Assembly (NCBI RefSeq): GCF_001945365.1
Contig: NZ_MSTQ01000005.1
Location: 310,001-374,000 of the forward strand
Source of the DNA: Pseudomonas reinekei
GTDB lineage: Bacteria > Pseudomonadota > Gammaproteobacteria > Pseudomonadales > Pseudomonadaceae
Direction of reading: 5' to 3'
Length of the DNA stretch: 64,000 nucleotides
Part shown: piece after piece, positions 20,445 through 29,956 of the stretch
How the letters are laid out: every line of letters starts with the position of its first letter
Position numbering within the stretch: the first letter of the stretch is position 1
Program-made: the position numbers and the translations under genes
Notes under the pieces: generated by a model
What the model saw: the letters and a program-made list of their open reading frames with translations, nothing else
What the model was told of the DNA's origin: nothing
The model's database searches: none

Positions 20445-21776
20445 TTACATAAAGCTGTAGGTGTAGTTGAAGATCAGACGGGTCTGGTCTTTGTCGGCAA
20501 GGCCAGCTGCGTCGCCACGATAAACGCCATGGCGAACGGTTGCGCCCAAACCTTTGAGCGTACCCTGCTGAATGGTGTAGTCCACGCGCATGTCACGCTC
20601 CCACTCGGAGGCGTCGCTGCCGCCTGTTGCGGACTTGATGTTTTCGCCTTTCAAATACGCCACGGACGCTTTCAGACCAGGTACACCCGCAGCGGCGAAG
20701 TCGTACGAGTATTGACCAAAGGTAGTGTTCTCACCGGCACGAACGAAGCCGTTGATCATGGCGTCAGTGAAGAGGTAGAAACTGGCGCCACCATTAGCTT
20801 CTGGACGACCGTTGCCGTCAACTACGTTGCCTTGGTTCAGGTAAACGAAACCACCATCATCATTGACACGCTGATGACCGAGGAGGAAAGCGTTGCCACC
20901 CAGGGTGTAGGTGAACATGGCGCTCCAGGTCTTGTTATCGACCTCGCCCGGGGTCTTGGCGAAACCACCGTTGTTGTTGAAACGATAACCGGCGTCACCG
21001 TTCTTGCCGTCAGAGCTGCTGTCAAAATAACGCAGGTCACTCTTGAAGGACTGGTTCGGAGCAATCTGGAAAACGTGCACAAGACCGAGGAAATCCTGTT
21101 TGTAGTAATCCTTCAGATTCGAGTGATAGTACTGCAGCATCAAGTCTTTGGTGACTTTCCAGTCCGCACCGGCATACCGGAACTGATTACTGTCTTGAGT
21201 ACCGCCAGCGACTGCCAGTCCAGTGGAGTTAGACGAGGCGCGACCAGCCGAGTGTTCCAGCTGGCCTACGTTGAAGGTCACATTGTCGATTTCCTTCGAG
21301 GTGATAGTCCCACCGTCAAAGGTCTGTGGTAACAGACGGCTGTCGTTCGCTACCAGAATCGGCATGTTTGGCTGCAAAGCGCCGCCCAAGTGAGCCTCAG
21401 TCTTAGAAAAGCGGGCTTTGACGTTGGCCGCCGCACGACTCCACTGGTCTACGGCAGAACCGTCGGTGTCGCTAGGGAAGAATGTATTGTTGTTGGCTGG
21501 ATGATGACCTTTGCCACCGTCCAAATGGATGCCAACCAGTGCCTGGGCATCTATACCGAAGCCTACAGTGCCTTGGGTGAACCCCGACAGGTAATCAAAC
21601 TTAAGACCTTCTGCGGTCTCACGCTGATCCGAACCGCCTGAGTCACGGTTATCGTCGTTGTAATACATGGTGCGCGAACTAACCGAAGCCTTGCTGTCTT
21701 CGATGAAACCGGCGGCGCCTGCCTGCTGCGCCAATACCCCTACGGCCACGGCCAGAGCCAAGGTGGACTTATTCAT
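20445..21776 (-). CDS. OprD family outer-membrane porin (tandem paralogue)
   Basis: This 443-residue OprD-type porin has a signal peptide almost identical to its neighbour's (MNKSTLALAVAVGVLAQQAG). The mature start is GFIEDSKASVSSRTMYYNDDNRD, and the C-terminus ends in Phe-Met after LIFNYTYS. The mature sequences of the two porins are clearly related but much more divergent than the leader, so substrates may differ. GAGAGGAGC precedes the ATG. It has its own terminator, so it probably forms a single-gene unit. Confidence 0.92.
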   Translation of the reverse strand: MNKSTLALAVAVGVLAQQAGAAGFIEDSKASVSSRTMYYNDDNRDSGGSDQRETAEGLKFDYLSGFTQGTVGFGIDAQALVGIHLDGGKGHHPANNNTFFPSDTDGSAVDQWSRAAANVKARFSKTEAHLGGALQPNMPILVANDSRLLPQTFDGGTITSKEIDNVTFNVGQLEHSAGRASSNSTGLAVAGGTQDSNQFRYAGADWKVTKDLMLQYYHSNLKDYYKQDFLGLVHVFQIAPNQSFKSDLRYFDSSSDGKNGDAGYRFNNNGGFAKTPGEVDNKTWSAMFTYTLGGNAFLLGHQRVNDDGGFVYLNQGNVVDGNGRPEANGGASFYLFTDAMINGFVRAGENTTFGQYSYDFAAAGVPGLKASVAYLKGENIKSATGGSDASEWERDMRVDYTIQQGTLKGLGATVRHGVYRGDAAGLADKDQTRLIFNYTYSFM

Positions 21777-22408
21777 GGTGAAGCTCCTCTCGATTCTAAT
21801 TCTTGTATTCCTGGTCTCGGGTCGTTGCCCGAAATCCTAAGATGCGCGATTAGCGCCGGTCGGTGACTCACAAGTCAATCGTAACCATGTGTGTCTACGA
21901 CCATAGTCTAATCCCCAGTTTTTTGGTCCATGCAGGGTCATGAGCTCGTCATAAACCTGAAAAGAATGGATGGATTCTTTTCTCATACCGTTTAGGAATT
22001 TAGCTCGCTGCTATCGGCACCCCGGATTAGAGAGGAGCGCTCATAGCTTAATTCCTAAAAGGTATTGATTTTGTTCTTTTTAGATCGATCAGCCTTTGAC
22101 ATAAATTCGAAACAAAACCTGTCGAAAAAGCCCCCGCCATCACGACCAAGCGCGCACTATCCAAACCATTTGTTACAGTTTGTGTATCGCTGTGAATTTC
22201 TTTTACCGCGCGTGAGGACTACCCCCGGATGCACCGTGGCGGCCGGGACGGCGACACGGGAGCGAAGGCCCGAAGTGTTTGAAGGAACAAGGGAAGGTCG
22301 AAACAGTGCGGGCGGATTACTCGCCATCTGTCAGCGTAAAATTCGTGCGGGCGAAATGCAGCCGCTGTGGCGAGTGAGCTTGCTCCCTCGCCACAAAAGC
22401 ATCGCGAT
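21777..22408. other. Long intergenic region upstream of the second porin and downstream of argA
   Basis: In 632 bases there is no convincing gene: the open frames here lack family-like composition and usable ribosome-binding sites. The stretch 21780-22110 is AT-rich and probably holds the minus-strand porin promoter and leader. A small REP-like hairpin (GGCGAGTGAGCTTGCTCCCTCGCC) is at 22369-22400, next to the argA stop. Confidence 0.5.
22369..22400. repeat. Short REP-like hairpin downstream of argA
   Basis: A palindrome built on GTGGCGAGTGAGC / GCTCCCTCGCCAC, of the GCTTGC subfamily. Related copies are at 1340 and 63503. Confidence 0.65.
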
Positions 22409-23707
22409 TTACAACGCTTTTTCGAAGATCTTCGAATTACGCTGATAGTTGTACAGCGACGCCCGGGCCGATGGCAGGCGGTCGACGCTGCTCGGCACGA
22501 AACCACGCTCGCGGAACCAGTGCGCGGTGCGGGTGGTAAGCACGAACAGCGTCTTCAAGCCTTGGGCGCGGGCGCGGGTTTCAATGCGCTCCAACAGCTC
22601 ATCGCCGCGACCGCCGTGACGATACTCCGGGTTAACCGCCAGGCACGCCAGCTCTCCGGCATCCGAATCGGCAATCTGATACAGCGCCGCGCACGCGATG
22701 ATCATCCCTTCGCGCTCGACCACGCTGAACTGCTCGATCTCGCGCTCCAGCACCTCGCGGGAACGGCGCACCAGAATACCCTGCTCTTCCAGCGGGCTGA
22801 TCAGATCCAGCAGTCCACCGACGTCTTCGATGGCCGCTTCGCGCACCACTTCGAACTGCTCTTGCGCGACCAACGTACCGCCACCGTCACGGGTGAAGAG
22901 TTCGGTCAGCAACGCGCCGTCTTCGGCATAACTGACGATATGGCTGCGGGCCACGCCGCCACGGCAAGCCTCAGCGGCGGCATCCAGCAGTTCCGCCTGA
23001 TAATTGCTGCCCAGGCGCTGCAAATGCGCCGGCACCTGCTGTGGACGCAACTCGCGCACCAGGCGCCCGTTCTCATCGATCAAACCCAGGTCGGCACCGA
23101 ACAGCAGCAGCTTGTCCGCCCCCAGATCGATGGCCGCACGCGTGGCAACGTCTTCACAGGCGAGGTTGAAGATTTCACCGGTCGGCGAATAACCCAGCGG
23201 CGACAGCAGCACGATGGAGCGCTCGTCCAGCAGGCGGTTGATGCCTTTGCGGTCAACCCGGCGCACTTCACCGGTGTGGTGATAATCGACACCTTCGAGC
23301 ACGCCGATCGGCCGCGCGGTTACCAGGTTGCCGCTGGCCACTCGCAGGCGCGAGCCCTGCATCGGCGAGGACGCCATGTCCATGGACAGCCGCGCTTCGA
23401 TGGCGATGCGCAACTGGCCCACCGCATCGATCACGCACTCCAGCGTCGCGGCATCGGTGATGCGCATGCCATGGTGGTAATGCGGGGTCAGGCCGCGAGC
23501 GGCGAGGCGCGTTTCAATTTGCGGACGGGACCCGTGCACCAGCACCAGCCGCACACCCAGGCTGTGCAACAGCACCAGGTCGTGGACGATGTTGCCGAAG
23601 TTCGGGTGTTCAACGCCGTCGCCGGGCAGCATGACGACAAAGGTGCAATCGCGGTGAGCGTTGATGTAAGGCGAAGCGTGACGAAGCCAATTGACGTATT
23701 CGGGCAT
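22409..23707 (-). CDS. argA: N-acetylglutamate synthase ArgA
   Basis: This 432-residue enzyme makes N-acetylglutamate from acetyl-CoA and glutamate, the first step of arginine synthesis. An amino-acid-kinase-like domain covers about residues 1-285 (VVMLPGDGVEHPNF, LVLVHGSRPQIE) and is where arginine feedback inhibition occurs in the classical enzymes. A GNAT acetyltransferase domain covers about 295-432 (CLAVNPEYRHGGRGDELLE is the acetyl-CoA loop). Length and architecture match gamma-proteobacterial ArgA. It lies upstream of argE on the same strand's map order but with a REP pair between them, so they are probably separate transcripts. Confidence 0.95.
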   Translation of the reverse strand: MPEYVNWLRHASPYINAHRDCTFVVMLPGDGVEHPNFGNIVHDLVLLHSLGVRLVLVHGSRPQIETRLAARGLTPHYHHGMRITDAATLECVIDAVGQLRIAIEARLSMDMASSPMQGSRLRVASGNLVTARPIGVLEGVDYHHTGEVRRVDRKGINRLLDERSIVLLSPLGYSPTGEIFNLACEDVATRAAIDLGADKLLLFGADLGLIDENGRLVRELRPQQVPAHLQRLGSNYQAELLDAAAEACRGGVARSHIVSYAEDGALLTELFTRDGGGTLVAQEQFEVVREAAIEDVGGLLDLISPLEEQGILVRRSREVLEREIEQFSVVEREGMIIACAALYQIADSDAGELACLAVNPEYRHGGRGDELLERIETRARAQGLKTLFVLTTRTAHWFRERGFVPSSVDRLPSARASLYNYQRNSKIFEKAL

Positions 23708-23855
23708 GAACCTGGGCCTGTAATAAATAGCAGCCGATAAAAGGGCGAAACGGAAAACGCACAGCGGGCTGATGGTTATCGTCGGAACAGGCTTGGCGAC
23801 ACGCGCGCTCTCCTCATGAATACGGGTTTGAACATCGGCAATTTATACATGAAAC

Positions 23856-23945
23856 CTGTAGGAGCCGGCTTGCTGGCGATGCAAGCGCTGCGGTCTGTCA
23901 GATGAACCGCGTCATCCTTCATCGCCAGCAAGCCGGCTCCTACAA
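23856..23945. repeat. REP palindrome pair (GGCTTGCTGGC type)
   Basis: TGTAGGAGCCGGCTTGCTGG and its complement are about 40 bases apart, between argE and argA. The TAGGAGCCGGCTTGC arms define a different REP variant from the GGGAGCGAGCC copies. Confidence 0.85.
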
Positions 23946-23957
23946 GTCGTGTTGGGT

Positions 23958-25106
23958 TCAGGCCGGTGTCAGGCAGTAATGTTCAATCAACTGTCGTAAT
24001 AGATGCACCGTAGGCTGCAAACGTGACATTTCGAGGAATTCCCCCGGTTGGTGGGCGCAGGCGATGTCGCCCGGGCCAAGTACCAGTGTTTCGCAGCCAA
24101 GGCGCTGAAGATAAGGTGCTTCGGTGCCGAACGCCACTGCTTCGGCGCGATGGCCGGTGAGCTTTTCGGCGATACGAACCAGTTCTGAATCTTCTGCCTG
24201 CTCGAACGGCGGTACTTCAGGGAACAGCGGTGCATAGTCGATCTTGACTTGATGCCGCTCGGCAACCGGCTTGAGTCGCTGCAGGATCTCGGCACGCAGG
24301 GCCTTGGGGTCCATGCCCGGCAACGGCCGCAGATCGAACTCCAGCGAACACTGCCCACAGATGCGATTGGGATTGTCGCCGCCATGAATGCAGCCGAAAT
24401 TCATCGTCGGCGTCGGCACGCCGAACTGCATATTGCGGAATTCACGTTGCCACAACAGCCGCAGGCCGCGCAGTTCACCCATGGCATCGTGCATGGCTTC
24501 GAGTGCGCTGTGACCCAGGCGCGGATCGGAGGAATGGCCACTTTGCCCGAGGATGTCGATGCGCTCCATCATGATGCCTTTGTGCATGCGGACCGGCTTG
24601 AGCCCGGTCGGCTCGCCGATCACGGCGGCACGTCCCAGCGGTCGCCCCGCTGCAGCCAGCGCCCGGGCACCGGACATCGAGCTTTCTTCATCACAGGTGG
24701 CAAGGATCAGCAGCGGTTGCTTGAAGGGTTGGTCGAGCAACGGTTTGACCGCTTCGATGGCCAGGGCGAAAAAACCCTTCATGTCGCAACTGCCCAACCC
24801 GACCCAACGCCCATCGACCTCGGTCAACTTCAGTGGATCGGTCTGCCACAACGCGCCATCGAACGGCACGGTGTCGCTGTGACCGGCCAGCACCAGACCG
24901 CCAGGGCCGGAACCAAAACTGGCCAGCAGATTGAATTTGCCCGGGCTGACCTGCTGGATATCGCAGGCGAAACCCAGGTCACCGAGCCACGCTGCCAGCA
25001 GATCGATCACCGGGCGATTGGACTGATCGAGGCTTGCCTGGGTGCAGCTGACGGACGGTGCAGCAATCAGCGCAGCGAATTGATCTTTCATGGACGGCAA
25101 AGGCAT
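23958..25106 (-). CDS. argE: Acetylornithine deacetylase ArgE
   Basis: This 382-residue M20-family di-zinc deacetylase releases ornithine from N-acetylornithine. Zinc-site segments are visible: LAGHSDTVPFDG, GSCDMKGFFA (bridging Asp) and TCDEESSMSGA (catalytic Glu). The ATG at 25106 follows GGAG by eight bases. A TTG four codons earlier is possible but lacks spacing. Pseudomonas usually recycles the acetyl group with ArgJ, so ArgE may be supplementary or act on related acyl-amino acids. Confidence 0.92.
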   Translation of the reverse strand: MPLPSMKDQFAALIAAPSVSCTQASLDQSNRPVIDLLAAWLGDLGFACDIQQVSPGKFNLLASFGSGPGGLVLAGHSDTVPFDGALWQTDPLKLTEVDGRWVGLGSCDMKGFFALAIEAVKPLLDQPFKQPLLILATCDEESSMSGARALAAAGRPLGRAAVIGEPTGLKPVRMHKGIMMERIDILGQSGHSSDPRLGHSALEAMHDAMGELRGLRLLWQREFRNMQFGVPTPTMNFGCIHGGDNPNRICGQCSLEFDLRPLPGMDPKALRAEILQRLKPVAERHQVKIDYAPLFPEVPPFEQAEDSELVRIAEKLTGHRAEAVAFGTEAPYLQRLGCETLVLGPGDIACAHQPGEFLEMSRLQPTVHLLRQLIEHYCLTPA

Positions 25107-25263
25107 CGCTGACTCCAACTCCCGAATTGAAGACCATCATAGAACCATCCGGCGACAGGAATAAACCGTCGCGCGGCGGAGCAAGGTCGAGTCCTGTACA
25201 CTGCACGACCTTGGCAGCCACCTATTCCCCCCGGCTGCGCTCCCGATCCTGGATTTTCCGGCC

Positions 25264-26634
25264 ATGCAGAAAGAAACCGAAATCAAACTCCGCGTCAGCC
25301 GCGAAACCCTCGCCGCCCTGCGCGAGCACCCTCTTCTTAAAAAACGCAACAAAAGTGGCTGGGAACGCCGTGAGTTGATGAATCAATACTTCGACACCCC
25401 GGAGCGCGATCTGGCCCAGGCCAAAGTTGCCCTGCGCCTGCGCAAGGATGGCGAAGACGTGATCCAGACCCTCAAGACCCGTGGCCAGAGCGTCGCCGGT
25501 CTGTCGGTGCGTAACGAATACGACTGGAACCTGCCCAAAGCCAAGCTCGACCTGAAAAAACTCGACGGCGAATGCTGGCCCGAGGCACTGGCCGAACTCG
25601 ACAAGAAAACCCTGAAACCGATCTTCACCACCGATTTCGTGCGCGAGCGCGCGGAAATCGCCTGGGGTCGCGGCAAGACCAAAGTGGTCATCGAAGCCGC
25701 TCTGGACCTGGGCCACGTCGTGGTCGGCAAGCAGAAAGAAGAAATCTGCGAGCTGGAACTGGAACTGCGCGAAGGCGAGCCGGCCGCGCTGCTGGAACTG
25801 GCCGCCGAGCTGGCGGAAAAACTGCCGCTGATGCCCTGCGATATCAGCAAGGCCGAGCGCGGTTATCGCCTGTACGACGCCCACAGCTACTCGTTGAGCC
25901 TGCCGGCGCCGCAGATCACCGCCGAAACGCCGCTGGACGACGCGTTCGCCGCGCTGAGCTGGCACTTGCTGGGCAGCAGCCAGCGTCTGGCCGAGCAGTA
26001 TCGCTTCAACGGTCACTGGCGCCTGCTGCAGGACTGGGTCGAAAGCCTGGCGGAACTGCGTGCACTGATCAGCAGCCTTGGTCAAGCCGCACCGCGTCAG
26101 TCGACCCACGACCTGCGCGTTGCACTCGATGCCCTGCTGGAGGACTGGCGTCCGCTGGTGCAAGCCGGCCTGGACGATGAAGACGTGCGCAAAGCCGCGC
26201 CGGAGCAGTTCCTTGAGGAACTGGAAGACCCGCGTTGGGGCCTGTTCTCCCTGACCACCTCACGCTGGTTGCTGGCCCGCACCTGGACCGCCGAGCGCAA
26301 CACCCGTGGCAACCGCCAGGGCGCTGCGCAATTGGGTAGCTGGTTGCCACGTTTGCTGGGCGAAGAAGCCACGTCGCTGCAATTGCAGCGTTACCAGCAA
26401 CAGCCGGAAGATCTGGCGGAACAGTTGCCGCGCATCGAGCGCATCCAGGTCTGGCTGCACCATGCGCGCAATGTGCTGGAAGTTCCGGAAATGGATCGTC
26501 TGTACGGTGAGTTGAACAAACTGGCGCAACTGGCCAACGAACCGACGATCACTGACGAGCTGCTCGATGCGCGCAAGCAGCAGGCGATTGCGGTCTATCA
26601 GAACCGTGCCTGGAAAATGCTTCTGCGCCTGTAA
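25264..26634 (+). CDS. CYTH and CHAD domain protein, inorganic triphosphatase (YgiF-like)
   Basis: This 456-residue protein starts with the CYTH signature ETEIK (E4-x-E6-x-K8) and has a CYTH triphosphate-tunnel domain to about residue 205 (R/K/E-rich strands). A CHAD helical domain follows to the end, with conserved His/Arg surface residues (STHDLRVALDALL, WLHHARNVLEV). CYTH enzymes of this architecture hydrolyse inorganic triphosphate. CHAD domains are known to bind polyphosphate. It is divergent from argE. The genome neighbourhood with ppx/ppk 35 kb away is only suggestive. Confidence 0.9.
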   Translation: MQKETEIKLRVSRETLAALREHPLLKKRNKSGWERRELMNQYFDTPERDLAQAKVALRLRKDGEDVIQTLKTRGQSVAGLSVRNEYDWNLPKAKLDLKKLDGECWPEALAELDKKTLKPIFTTDFVRERAEIAWGRGKTKVVIEAALDLGHVVVGKQKEEICELELELREGEPAALLELAAELAEKLPLMPCDISKAERGYRLYDAHSYSLSLPAPQITAETPLDDAFAALSWHLLGSSQRLAEQYRFNGHWRLLQDWVESLAELRALISSLGQAAPRQSTHDLRVALDALLEDWRPLVQAGLDDEDVRKAAPEQFLEELEDPRWGLFSLTTSRWLLARTWTAERNTRGNRQGAAQLGSWLPRLLGEEATSLQLQRYQQQPEDLAEQLPRIERIQVWLHHARNVLEVPEMDRLYGELNKLAQLANEPTITDELLDARKQQAIAVYQNRAWKMLLRL

Positions 26635-26640
26635 TACCGC

Positions 26641-26720
26641 CATCGCCAGCAGGCTGGCTCCCACATTGGTTTTGTGTTCGCCACAAATCCCCTGTGGGAG
26701 CCAGCCCTGCTGGCGATGGG
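26641..26720. repeat. REP palindrome pair (GGCTGGCTCC type)
   Basis: CATCGCCAGCAGGCTGGCTC and its complement are about 30 bases apart, between the convergent CYTH-CHAD and Lrp-type genes. Confidence 0.85.
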
Positions 26721-26742
26721 GCCGCAGAATTAGCGCATAACT

Positions 26743-27207
26743 TCAGACGGGCAAACTGGTGGTCGACTTGATCTCCGACAACGCCACAACCGAATTCACC
26801 TCCTGAATCCCCGGCACCAGCGACAGCTTCTCGAAAAAGAAGCGCTCATAGGCCTCGATGTCCGCCGCGACAATCCGCAGCATGAAGTCCACCGCCCCCA
26901 TCAGCACATAACACTCCAGCACCTCGGGAAACCCGCGAATCGCTTCGGTAAATTCGGTGAAGTTCGAACGCCCGTGGGCGTTGAGTTTCACCTGGGCGAA
27001 TATCTGCGTATTCAGGCCGATTTTCTTGCGGTCGAGCAACGTCACCTGCCCGCGAATGACCCCCTCCTCCTTCATTCGCTGAATCCGCCGCCAGCACGGC
27101 GACTGCGACAGCCCGACCTGTTCGGCGATCTGCGCACTGGAGAGCGAAGCGTCTTCCTGCAGCAACGCGAGAATCTTACGGTCGTAGCTATCCAGCTCGC
27201 TCTGCAT
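26743..27207 (-). CDS. Lrp/AsnC family transcriptional regulator
   Basis: This 154-residue protein has the Lrp two-domain form. The N-terminal winged helix-turn-helix (LSSAQIAEQVGLSQSPCWRRI) covers about residues 20-50. The C-terminal ligand-binding ACT-like/RAM domain follows, with the GAVDFMLRIVAADIEAYERF motif. Such regulators respond to an amino acid and often control a divergent gene. Here the divergent neighbour at 27334 is a small unknown protein 126 bases away. Confidence 0.92.
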   Translation of the reverse strand: MQSELDSYDRKILALLQEDASLSSAQIAEQVGLSQSPCWRRIQRMKEEGVIRGQVTLLDRKKIGLNTQIFAQVKLNAHGRSNFTEFTEAIRGFPEVLECYVLMGAVDFMLRIVAADIEAYERFFFEKLSLVPGIQEVNSVVALSEIKSTTSLPV

Positions 27208-27333
27208 AAAAAAACCTTTAAGTGGTGGTTTTGTGGATTACTCGATTCGGCAACCCTTGAATACGCCCAATCATAGATAAGAAAAACCCCTCACCGAATG
27301 TAAAAATTTCTCCACTCAGCCTGGAGACCGATC

Positions 27334-27672
27334 ATGCCGCATCTGGAAGCCGTAACCACCTCGCCCACCCGCGCCGACGTCTGGAATGCCGGCAATACCC
27401 AGTGTCGTGTGCAATACCAATTGCTGGCCGAAGCCGAGCCGGACGTGCTGTGCCGCGCGCTCAACCTGTTCGCCCTGCAATTTCTCACGCCGGACCAGGT
27501 AAACGTGCAGCGCCAGGACGACCTCCTGGCCATCGAAATCGTCATGGACGGGTTGAGCTGGCACCGGGCCCAGGTGATTGCGCAAAAACTTCGCAACCTG
27601 ATCAGCGTGTGCTCGGTAGCGCTGCAAACCGCCGATTCGGCCTGGGTTGAAGCGGCTCAGGCGGCTGGCTGA
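27334..27672 (+). CDS. Conserved small protein of unknown function
   Basis: This 112-residue protein is acidic and predicted soluble, with no signal or membrane segment. Its alternating beta/alpha pattern (CRVQYQLLAEAEPDVLCRAL, then a strand LLAIEIVMDGL, then a helix) resembles an ACT-like or ferredoxin-like fold, but I do not recognise a named family. The ATG is preceded by CTGGAG. It is divergent from the Lrp-type gene, which may regulate it. Confidence 0.75.
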   Translation: MPHLEAVTTSPTRADVWNAGNTQCRVQYQLLAEAEPDVLCRALNLFALQFLTPDQVNVQRQDDLLAIEIVMDGLSWHRAQVIAQKLRNLISVCSVALQTADSAWVEAAQAAG

Positions 27673-27762
27673 AAAGACTGGATACGGCTTCGTCGGGTAG
27701 TGGCCCAACGGTCCGTAAGGCGGCGGCTATCCTTTGCGGACTGTTGTTAAAAAGGAGCCCGC

Positions 27763-29547
27763 ATGTCCGTTCAATTTGTCACTCAGGACCGCTGGCTGGA
27801 TCTCAACGATGTGCTGCGTGAGCTGGTGGCCCAAGGGTTTATTAACCAGGACGCGGCCGAGCAGGCGCTCAATGCCCGTCGTCGTCATGCTGCCCACGGT
27901 CAGATGCACCCGTTAGAGTTCATTGCCAGCCAGCAGCTGGACGACCTCAGCCGCCCGGGCAAACACCTCGATCTGGAAAATCTGACCCTGTGGCTGTCCC
28001 AGCAGGCCGGCCAGCCTTACCTGCGCATCGACCCGTTGAAAATCAACGTCGCGGCCGTGACGCCGCTGATGTCCTACGCCTTCGCCCAGCGCCACAAGAT
28101 CCTCGCGGTGTCCATCGACCGCGACGCCGTGACCGTCGCCAGCGCCCAGCCTTACGTCAACGGCTGGGAAGCCGACCTGACCCACGTACTGAAGCTGCCA
28201 ATCAAGCGTGTGGTGGCCAACCCGGTGGATATCCAGCGCTTCAGCGTGGAGTTCTTTCGCCTGGCCAAGTCGGTCACCGGCGCGAACAACGCCGACCAGC
28301 AGGTCAACACCCTGGGCAACTTCGAGCAGCTGCTCAACCTCGGCGCCAGCGATCAGGAGCCGGACGCAAACGACGCGCACATCGTCAACATCGTCGACTG
28401 GCTGTTCCAGTACGCCTTCCAGCAGCGCGCCAGCGATATCCACATCGAGCCCCGGCGCGAGCAGGGCACGGTGCGTTTTCGCATCGATGGCGTGTTGCAC
28501 AACGTCTACCAATTCCCACCGCAAGTGACCATGGCCATCGTCAGCCGCTTGAAAAGCCTGGGCCGCATGAACGTTGCAGAGAAGCGTAAACCTCAGGATG
28601 GCCGGGTGAAAACCAAGACCCCGGACGGCGGTGAAGTGGAACTGCGGCTATCGACGCTGCCAACGGCCTTTGGCGAAAAAATGGTCATGCGGATCTTCGA
28701 CCCCGAAGTACTGCTGAAGGATTTTGACCAACTGGGTTTCTCTGCCGACGACCTGCGGCGCTGGCAGGACATGACCCGCCAGCCCAACGGCATCATTCTG
28801 GTCACCGGCCCGACCGGTTCGGGCAAGACCACCACGCTCTACACCACGCTGAAAAAGCTGGCGACGCCGGAGGTCAACCTCTGCACCATCGAAGACCCGA
28901 TCGAAATGGTCGAGCCGGCGTTCAATCAGATGCAGGTCCAGCACAACATCGACCTGACATTCGCCGCCGGCGTGCGCGCATTGATGCGGCAAGACCCGGA
29001 CATCATCATGATCGGCGAGATCCGTGACCTGGAAACCGCCGAAATGGCAATCCAGGCCGCCCTCACCGGGCACTTGGTGCTGTCGACGCTACACACCAAC
29101 GATGCGCCCAGCGCCATCAGTCGCCTGCTGGAACTCGGCGTGCCACATTACCTGATTAAAGCCACAGTGCTCGGCGTCATGGCCCAACGCCTGGTGCGCA
29201 CCTTGTGCCCGCACTGCAAGGCGCCACAGGCCTTGAATGAAGAGGACTGGCAAACCCTGACCCGGCCCTGGCAAGCACCACTGCCGACCAACGCGCAACG
29301 CGCCATCGGTTGCCTGGAATGCCGCGACACCGGTTATCACGGACGGGCGGGCGTCTACGAAATCATGCAGCTCACTGACGGCATCAAAACCCTGATCAAC
29401 GCGGACACCGACTTGCTGGCGGTGCGGCGCCAGGCGTTCAAGGAAGGGATGCGCAGCCTGCGATTGTCCGGGGCGCAAAAGGTGGCCGCCGGGTTGACCA
29501 CCGTCGAAGAAGTCTTGCGCGTGACGCCGCAGAGCGAGCAAAAGTAG
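27763..29547 (+). CDS. GspE/PilB-type secretion ATPase, stand-alone
   Basis: This 594-residue hexameric-ATPase-type protein has an N-terminal domain of about 200 residues, then the GspE/PilB core. Walker A (GPTGSGKTT) is near residue 349, an Asp box follows (LCTIEDPIE), Walker B (IIMIGEIRDLETAE), and a His box (LSTLHTNDAPS). A tetracysteine zinc element follows near residues 480-520 (CPHC..CLEC). All catalytic motifs look intact. No pilin, pseudopilin, inner-membrane platform or secretin gene is nearby, so the machine it powers cannot be inferred from context. AAAGGAG precedes the ATG. Confidence 0.9.
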   Translation: MSVQFVTQDRWLDLNDVLRELVAQGFINQDAAEQALNARRRHAAHGQMHPLEFIASQQLDDLSRPGKHLDLENLTLWLSQQAGQPYLRIDPLKINVAAVTPLMSYAFAQRHKILAVSIDRDAVTVASAQPYVNGWEADLTHVLKLPIKRVVANPVDIQRFSVEFFRLAKSVTGANNADQQVNTLGNFEQLLNLGASDQEPDANDAHIVNIVDWLFQYAFQQRASDIHIEPRREQGTVRFRIDGVLHNVYQFPPQVTMAIVSRLKSLGRMNVAEKRKPQDGRVKTKTPDGGEVELRLSTLPTAFGEKMVMRIFDPEVLLKDFDQLGFSADDLRRWQDMTRQPNGIILVTGPTGSGKTTTLYTTLKKLATPEVNLCTIEDPIEMVEPAFNQMQVQHNIDLTFAAGVRALMRQDPDIIMIGEIRDLETAEMAIQAALTGHLVLSTLHTNDAPSAISRLLELGVPHYLIKATVLGVMAQRLVRTLCPHCKAPQALNEEDWQTLTRPWQAPLPTNAQRAIGCLECRDTGYHGRAGVYEIMQLTDGIKTLINADTDLLAVRRQAFKEGMRSLRLSGAQKVAAGLTTVEEVLRVTPQSEQK

Positions 29548-29621
29548 CGGGGCGGTGAAGGAACTCGATTGGGGAAATGGTAATCCAACGCCGTAGTTAA
29601 AACCCCTGTGGAGTCACCCCT

Positions 29622-29939
29622 ATGCGTTTCAAACTTGCTGTCGCCACTATGGCCTTGTTGTCCCTGCCAGTTGGTTCGGCGATGGCTGATACCTTTTGGC
29701 GTAACGTCATTTCGTCCGGTGCGACCACCGGTTCGACCTACCTGACCTTCAAGGATCACAAGCTGATCGTTGCGGCCCAGGACGACGCCGGCAGCTTCGT
29801 TGCCAGCGACGGCGGCATCCGCGGCCCGTATCTGGAAGCGGCCATGCAGAAAGTCCGCGCCGACAATCCGGGCCTGCAGGCTACGGATATGGAACTGGCG
29901 AACGCGATTCTGGCGAAGAATGCCGTGGCTGGCGAATAA
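29622..29939 (+). CDS. Small exported DUF2388-type protein
   Basis: This 105-residue protein has an N-terminal signal peptide (MRFKLAVATMALLSLPVGSA, cut near AMADT) and a small mature part without cysteines. It matches the short Pseudomonas family annotated as DUF2388, whose function is unknown. GTGGAG lies before the ATG. It is followed directly by a terminator, and lies 74 bases after the secretion-ATPase gene. Confidence 0.75.
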   Translation: MRFKLAVATMALLSLPVGSAMADTFWRNVISSGATTGSTYLTFKDHKLIVAAQDDAGSFVASDGGIRGPYLEAAMQKVRADNPGLQATDMELANAILAKNAVAGE

Positions 29940-29956
29940 GCCCGGTTGCTGAACAT

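Noticed and set aside
22065..22445. 126-codon open frame between the porin and argA
   Set aside because: It runs into argA antisense, has no ribosome-binding site and crosses a REP-like hairpin. Its composition is not protein-like.
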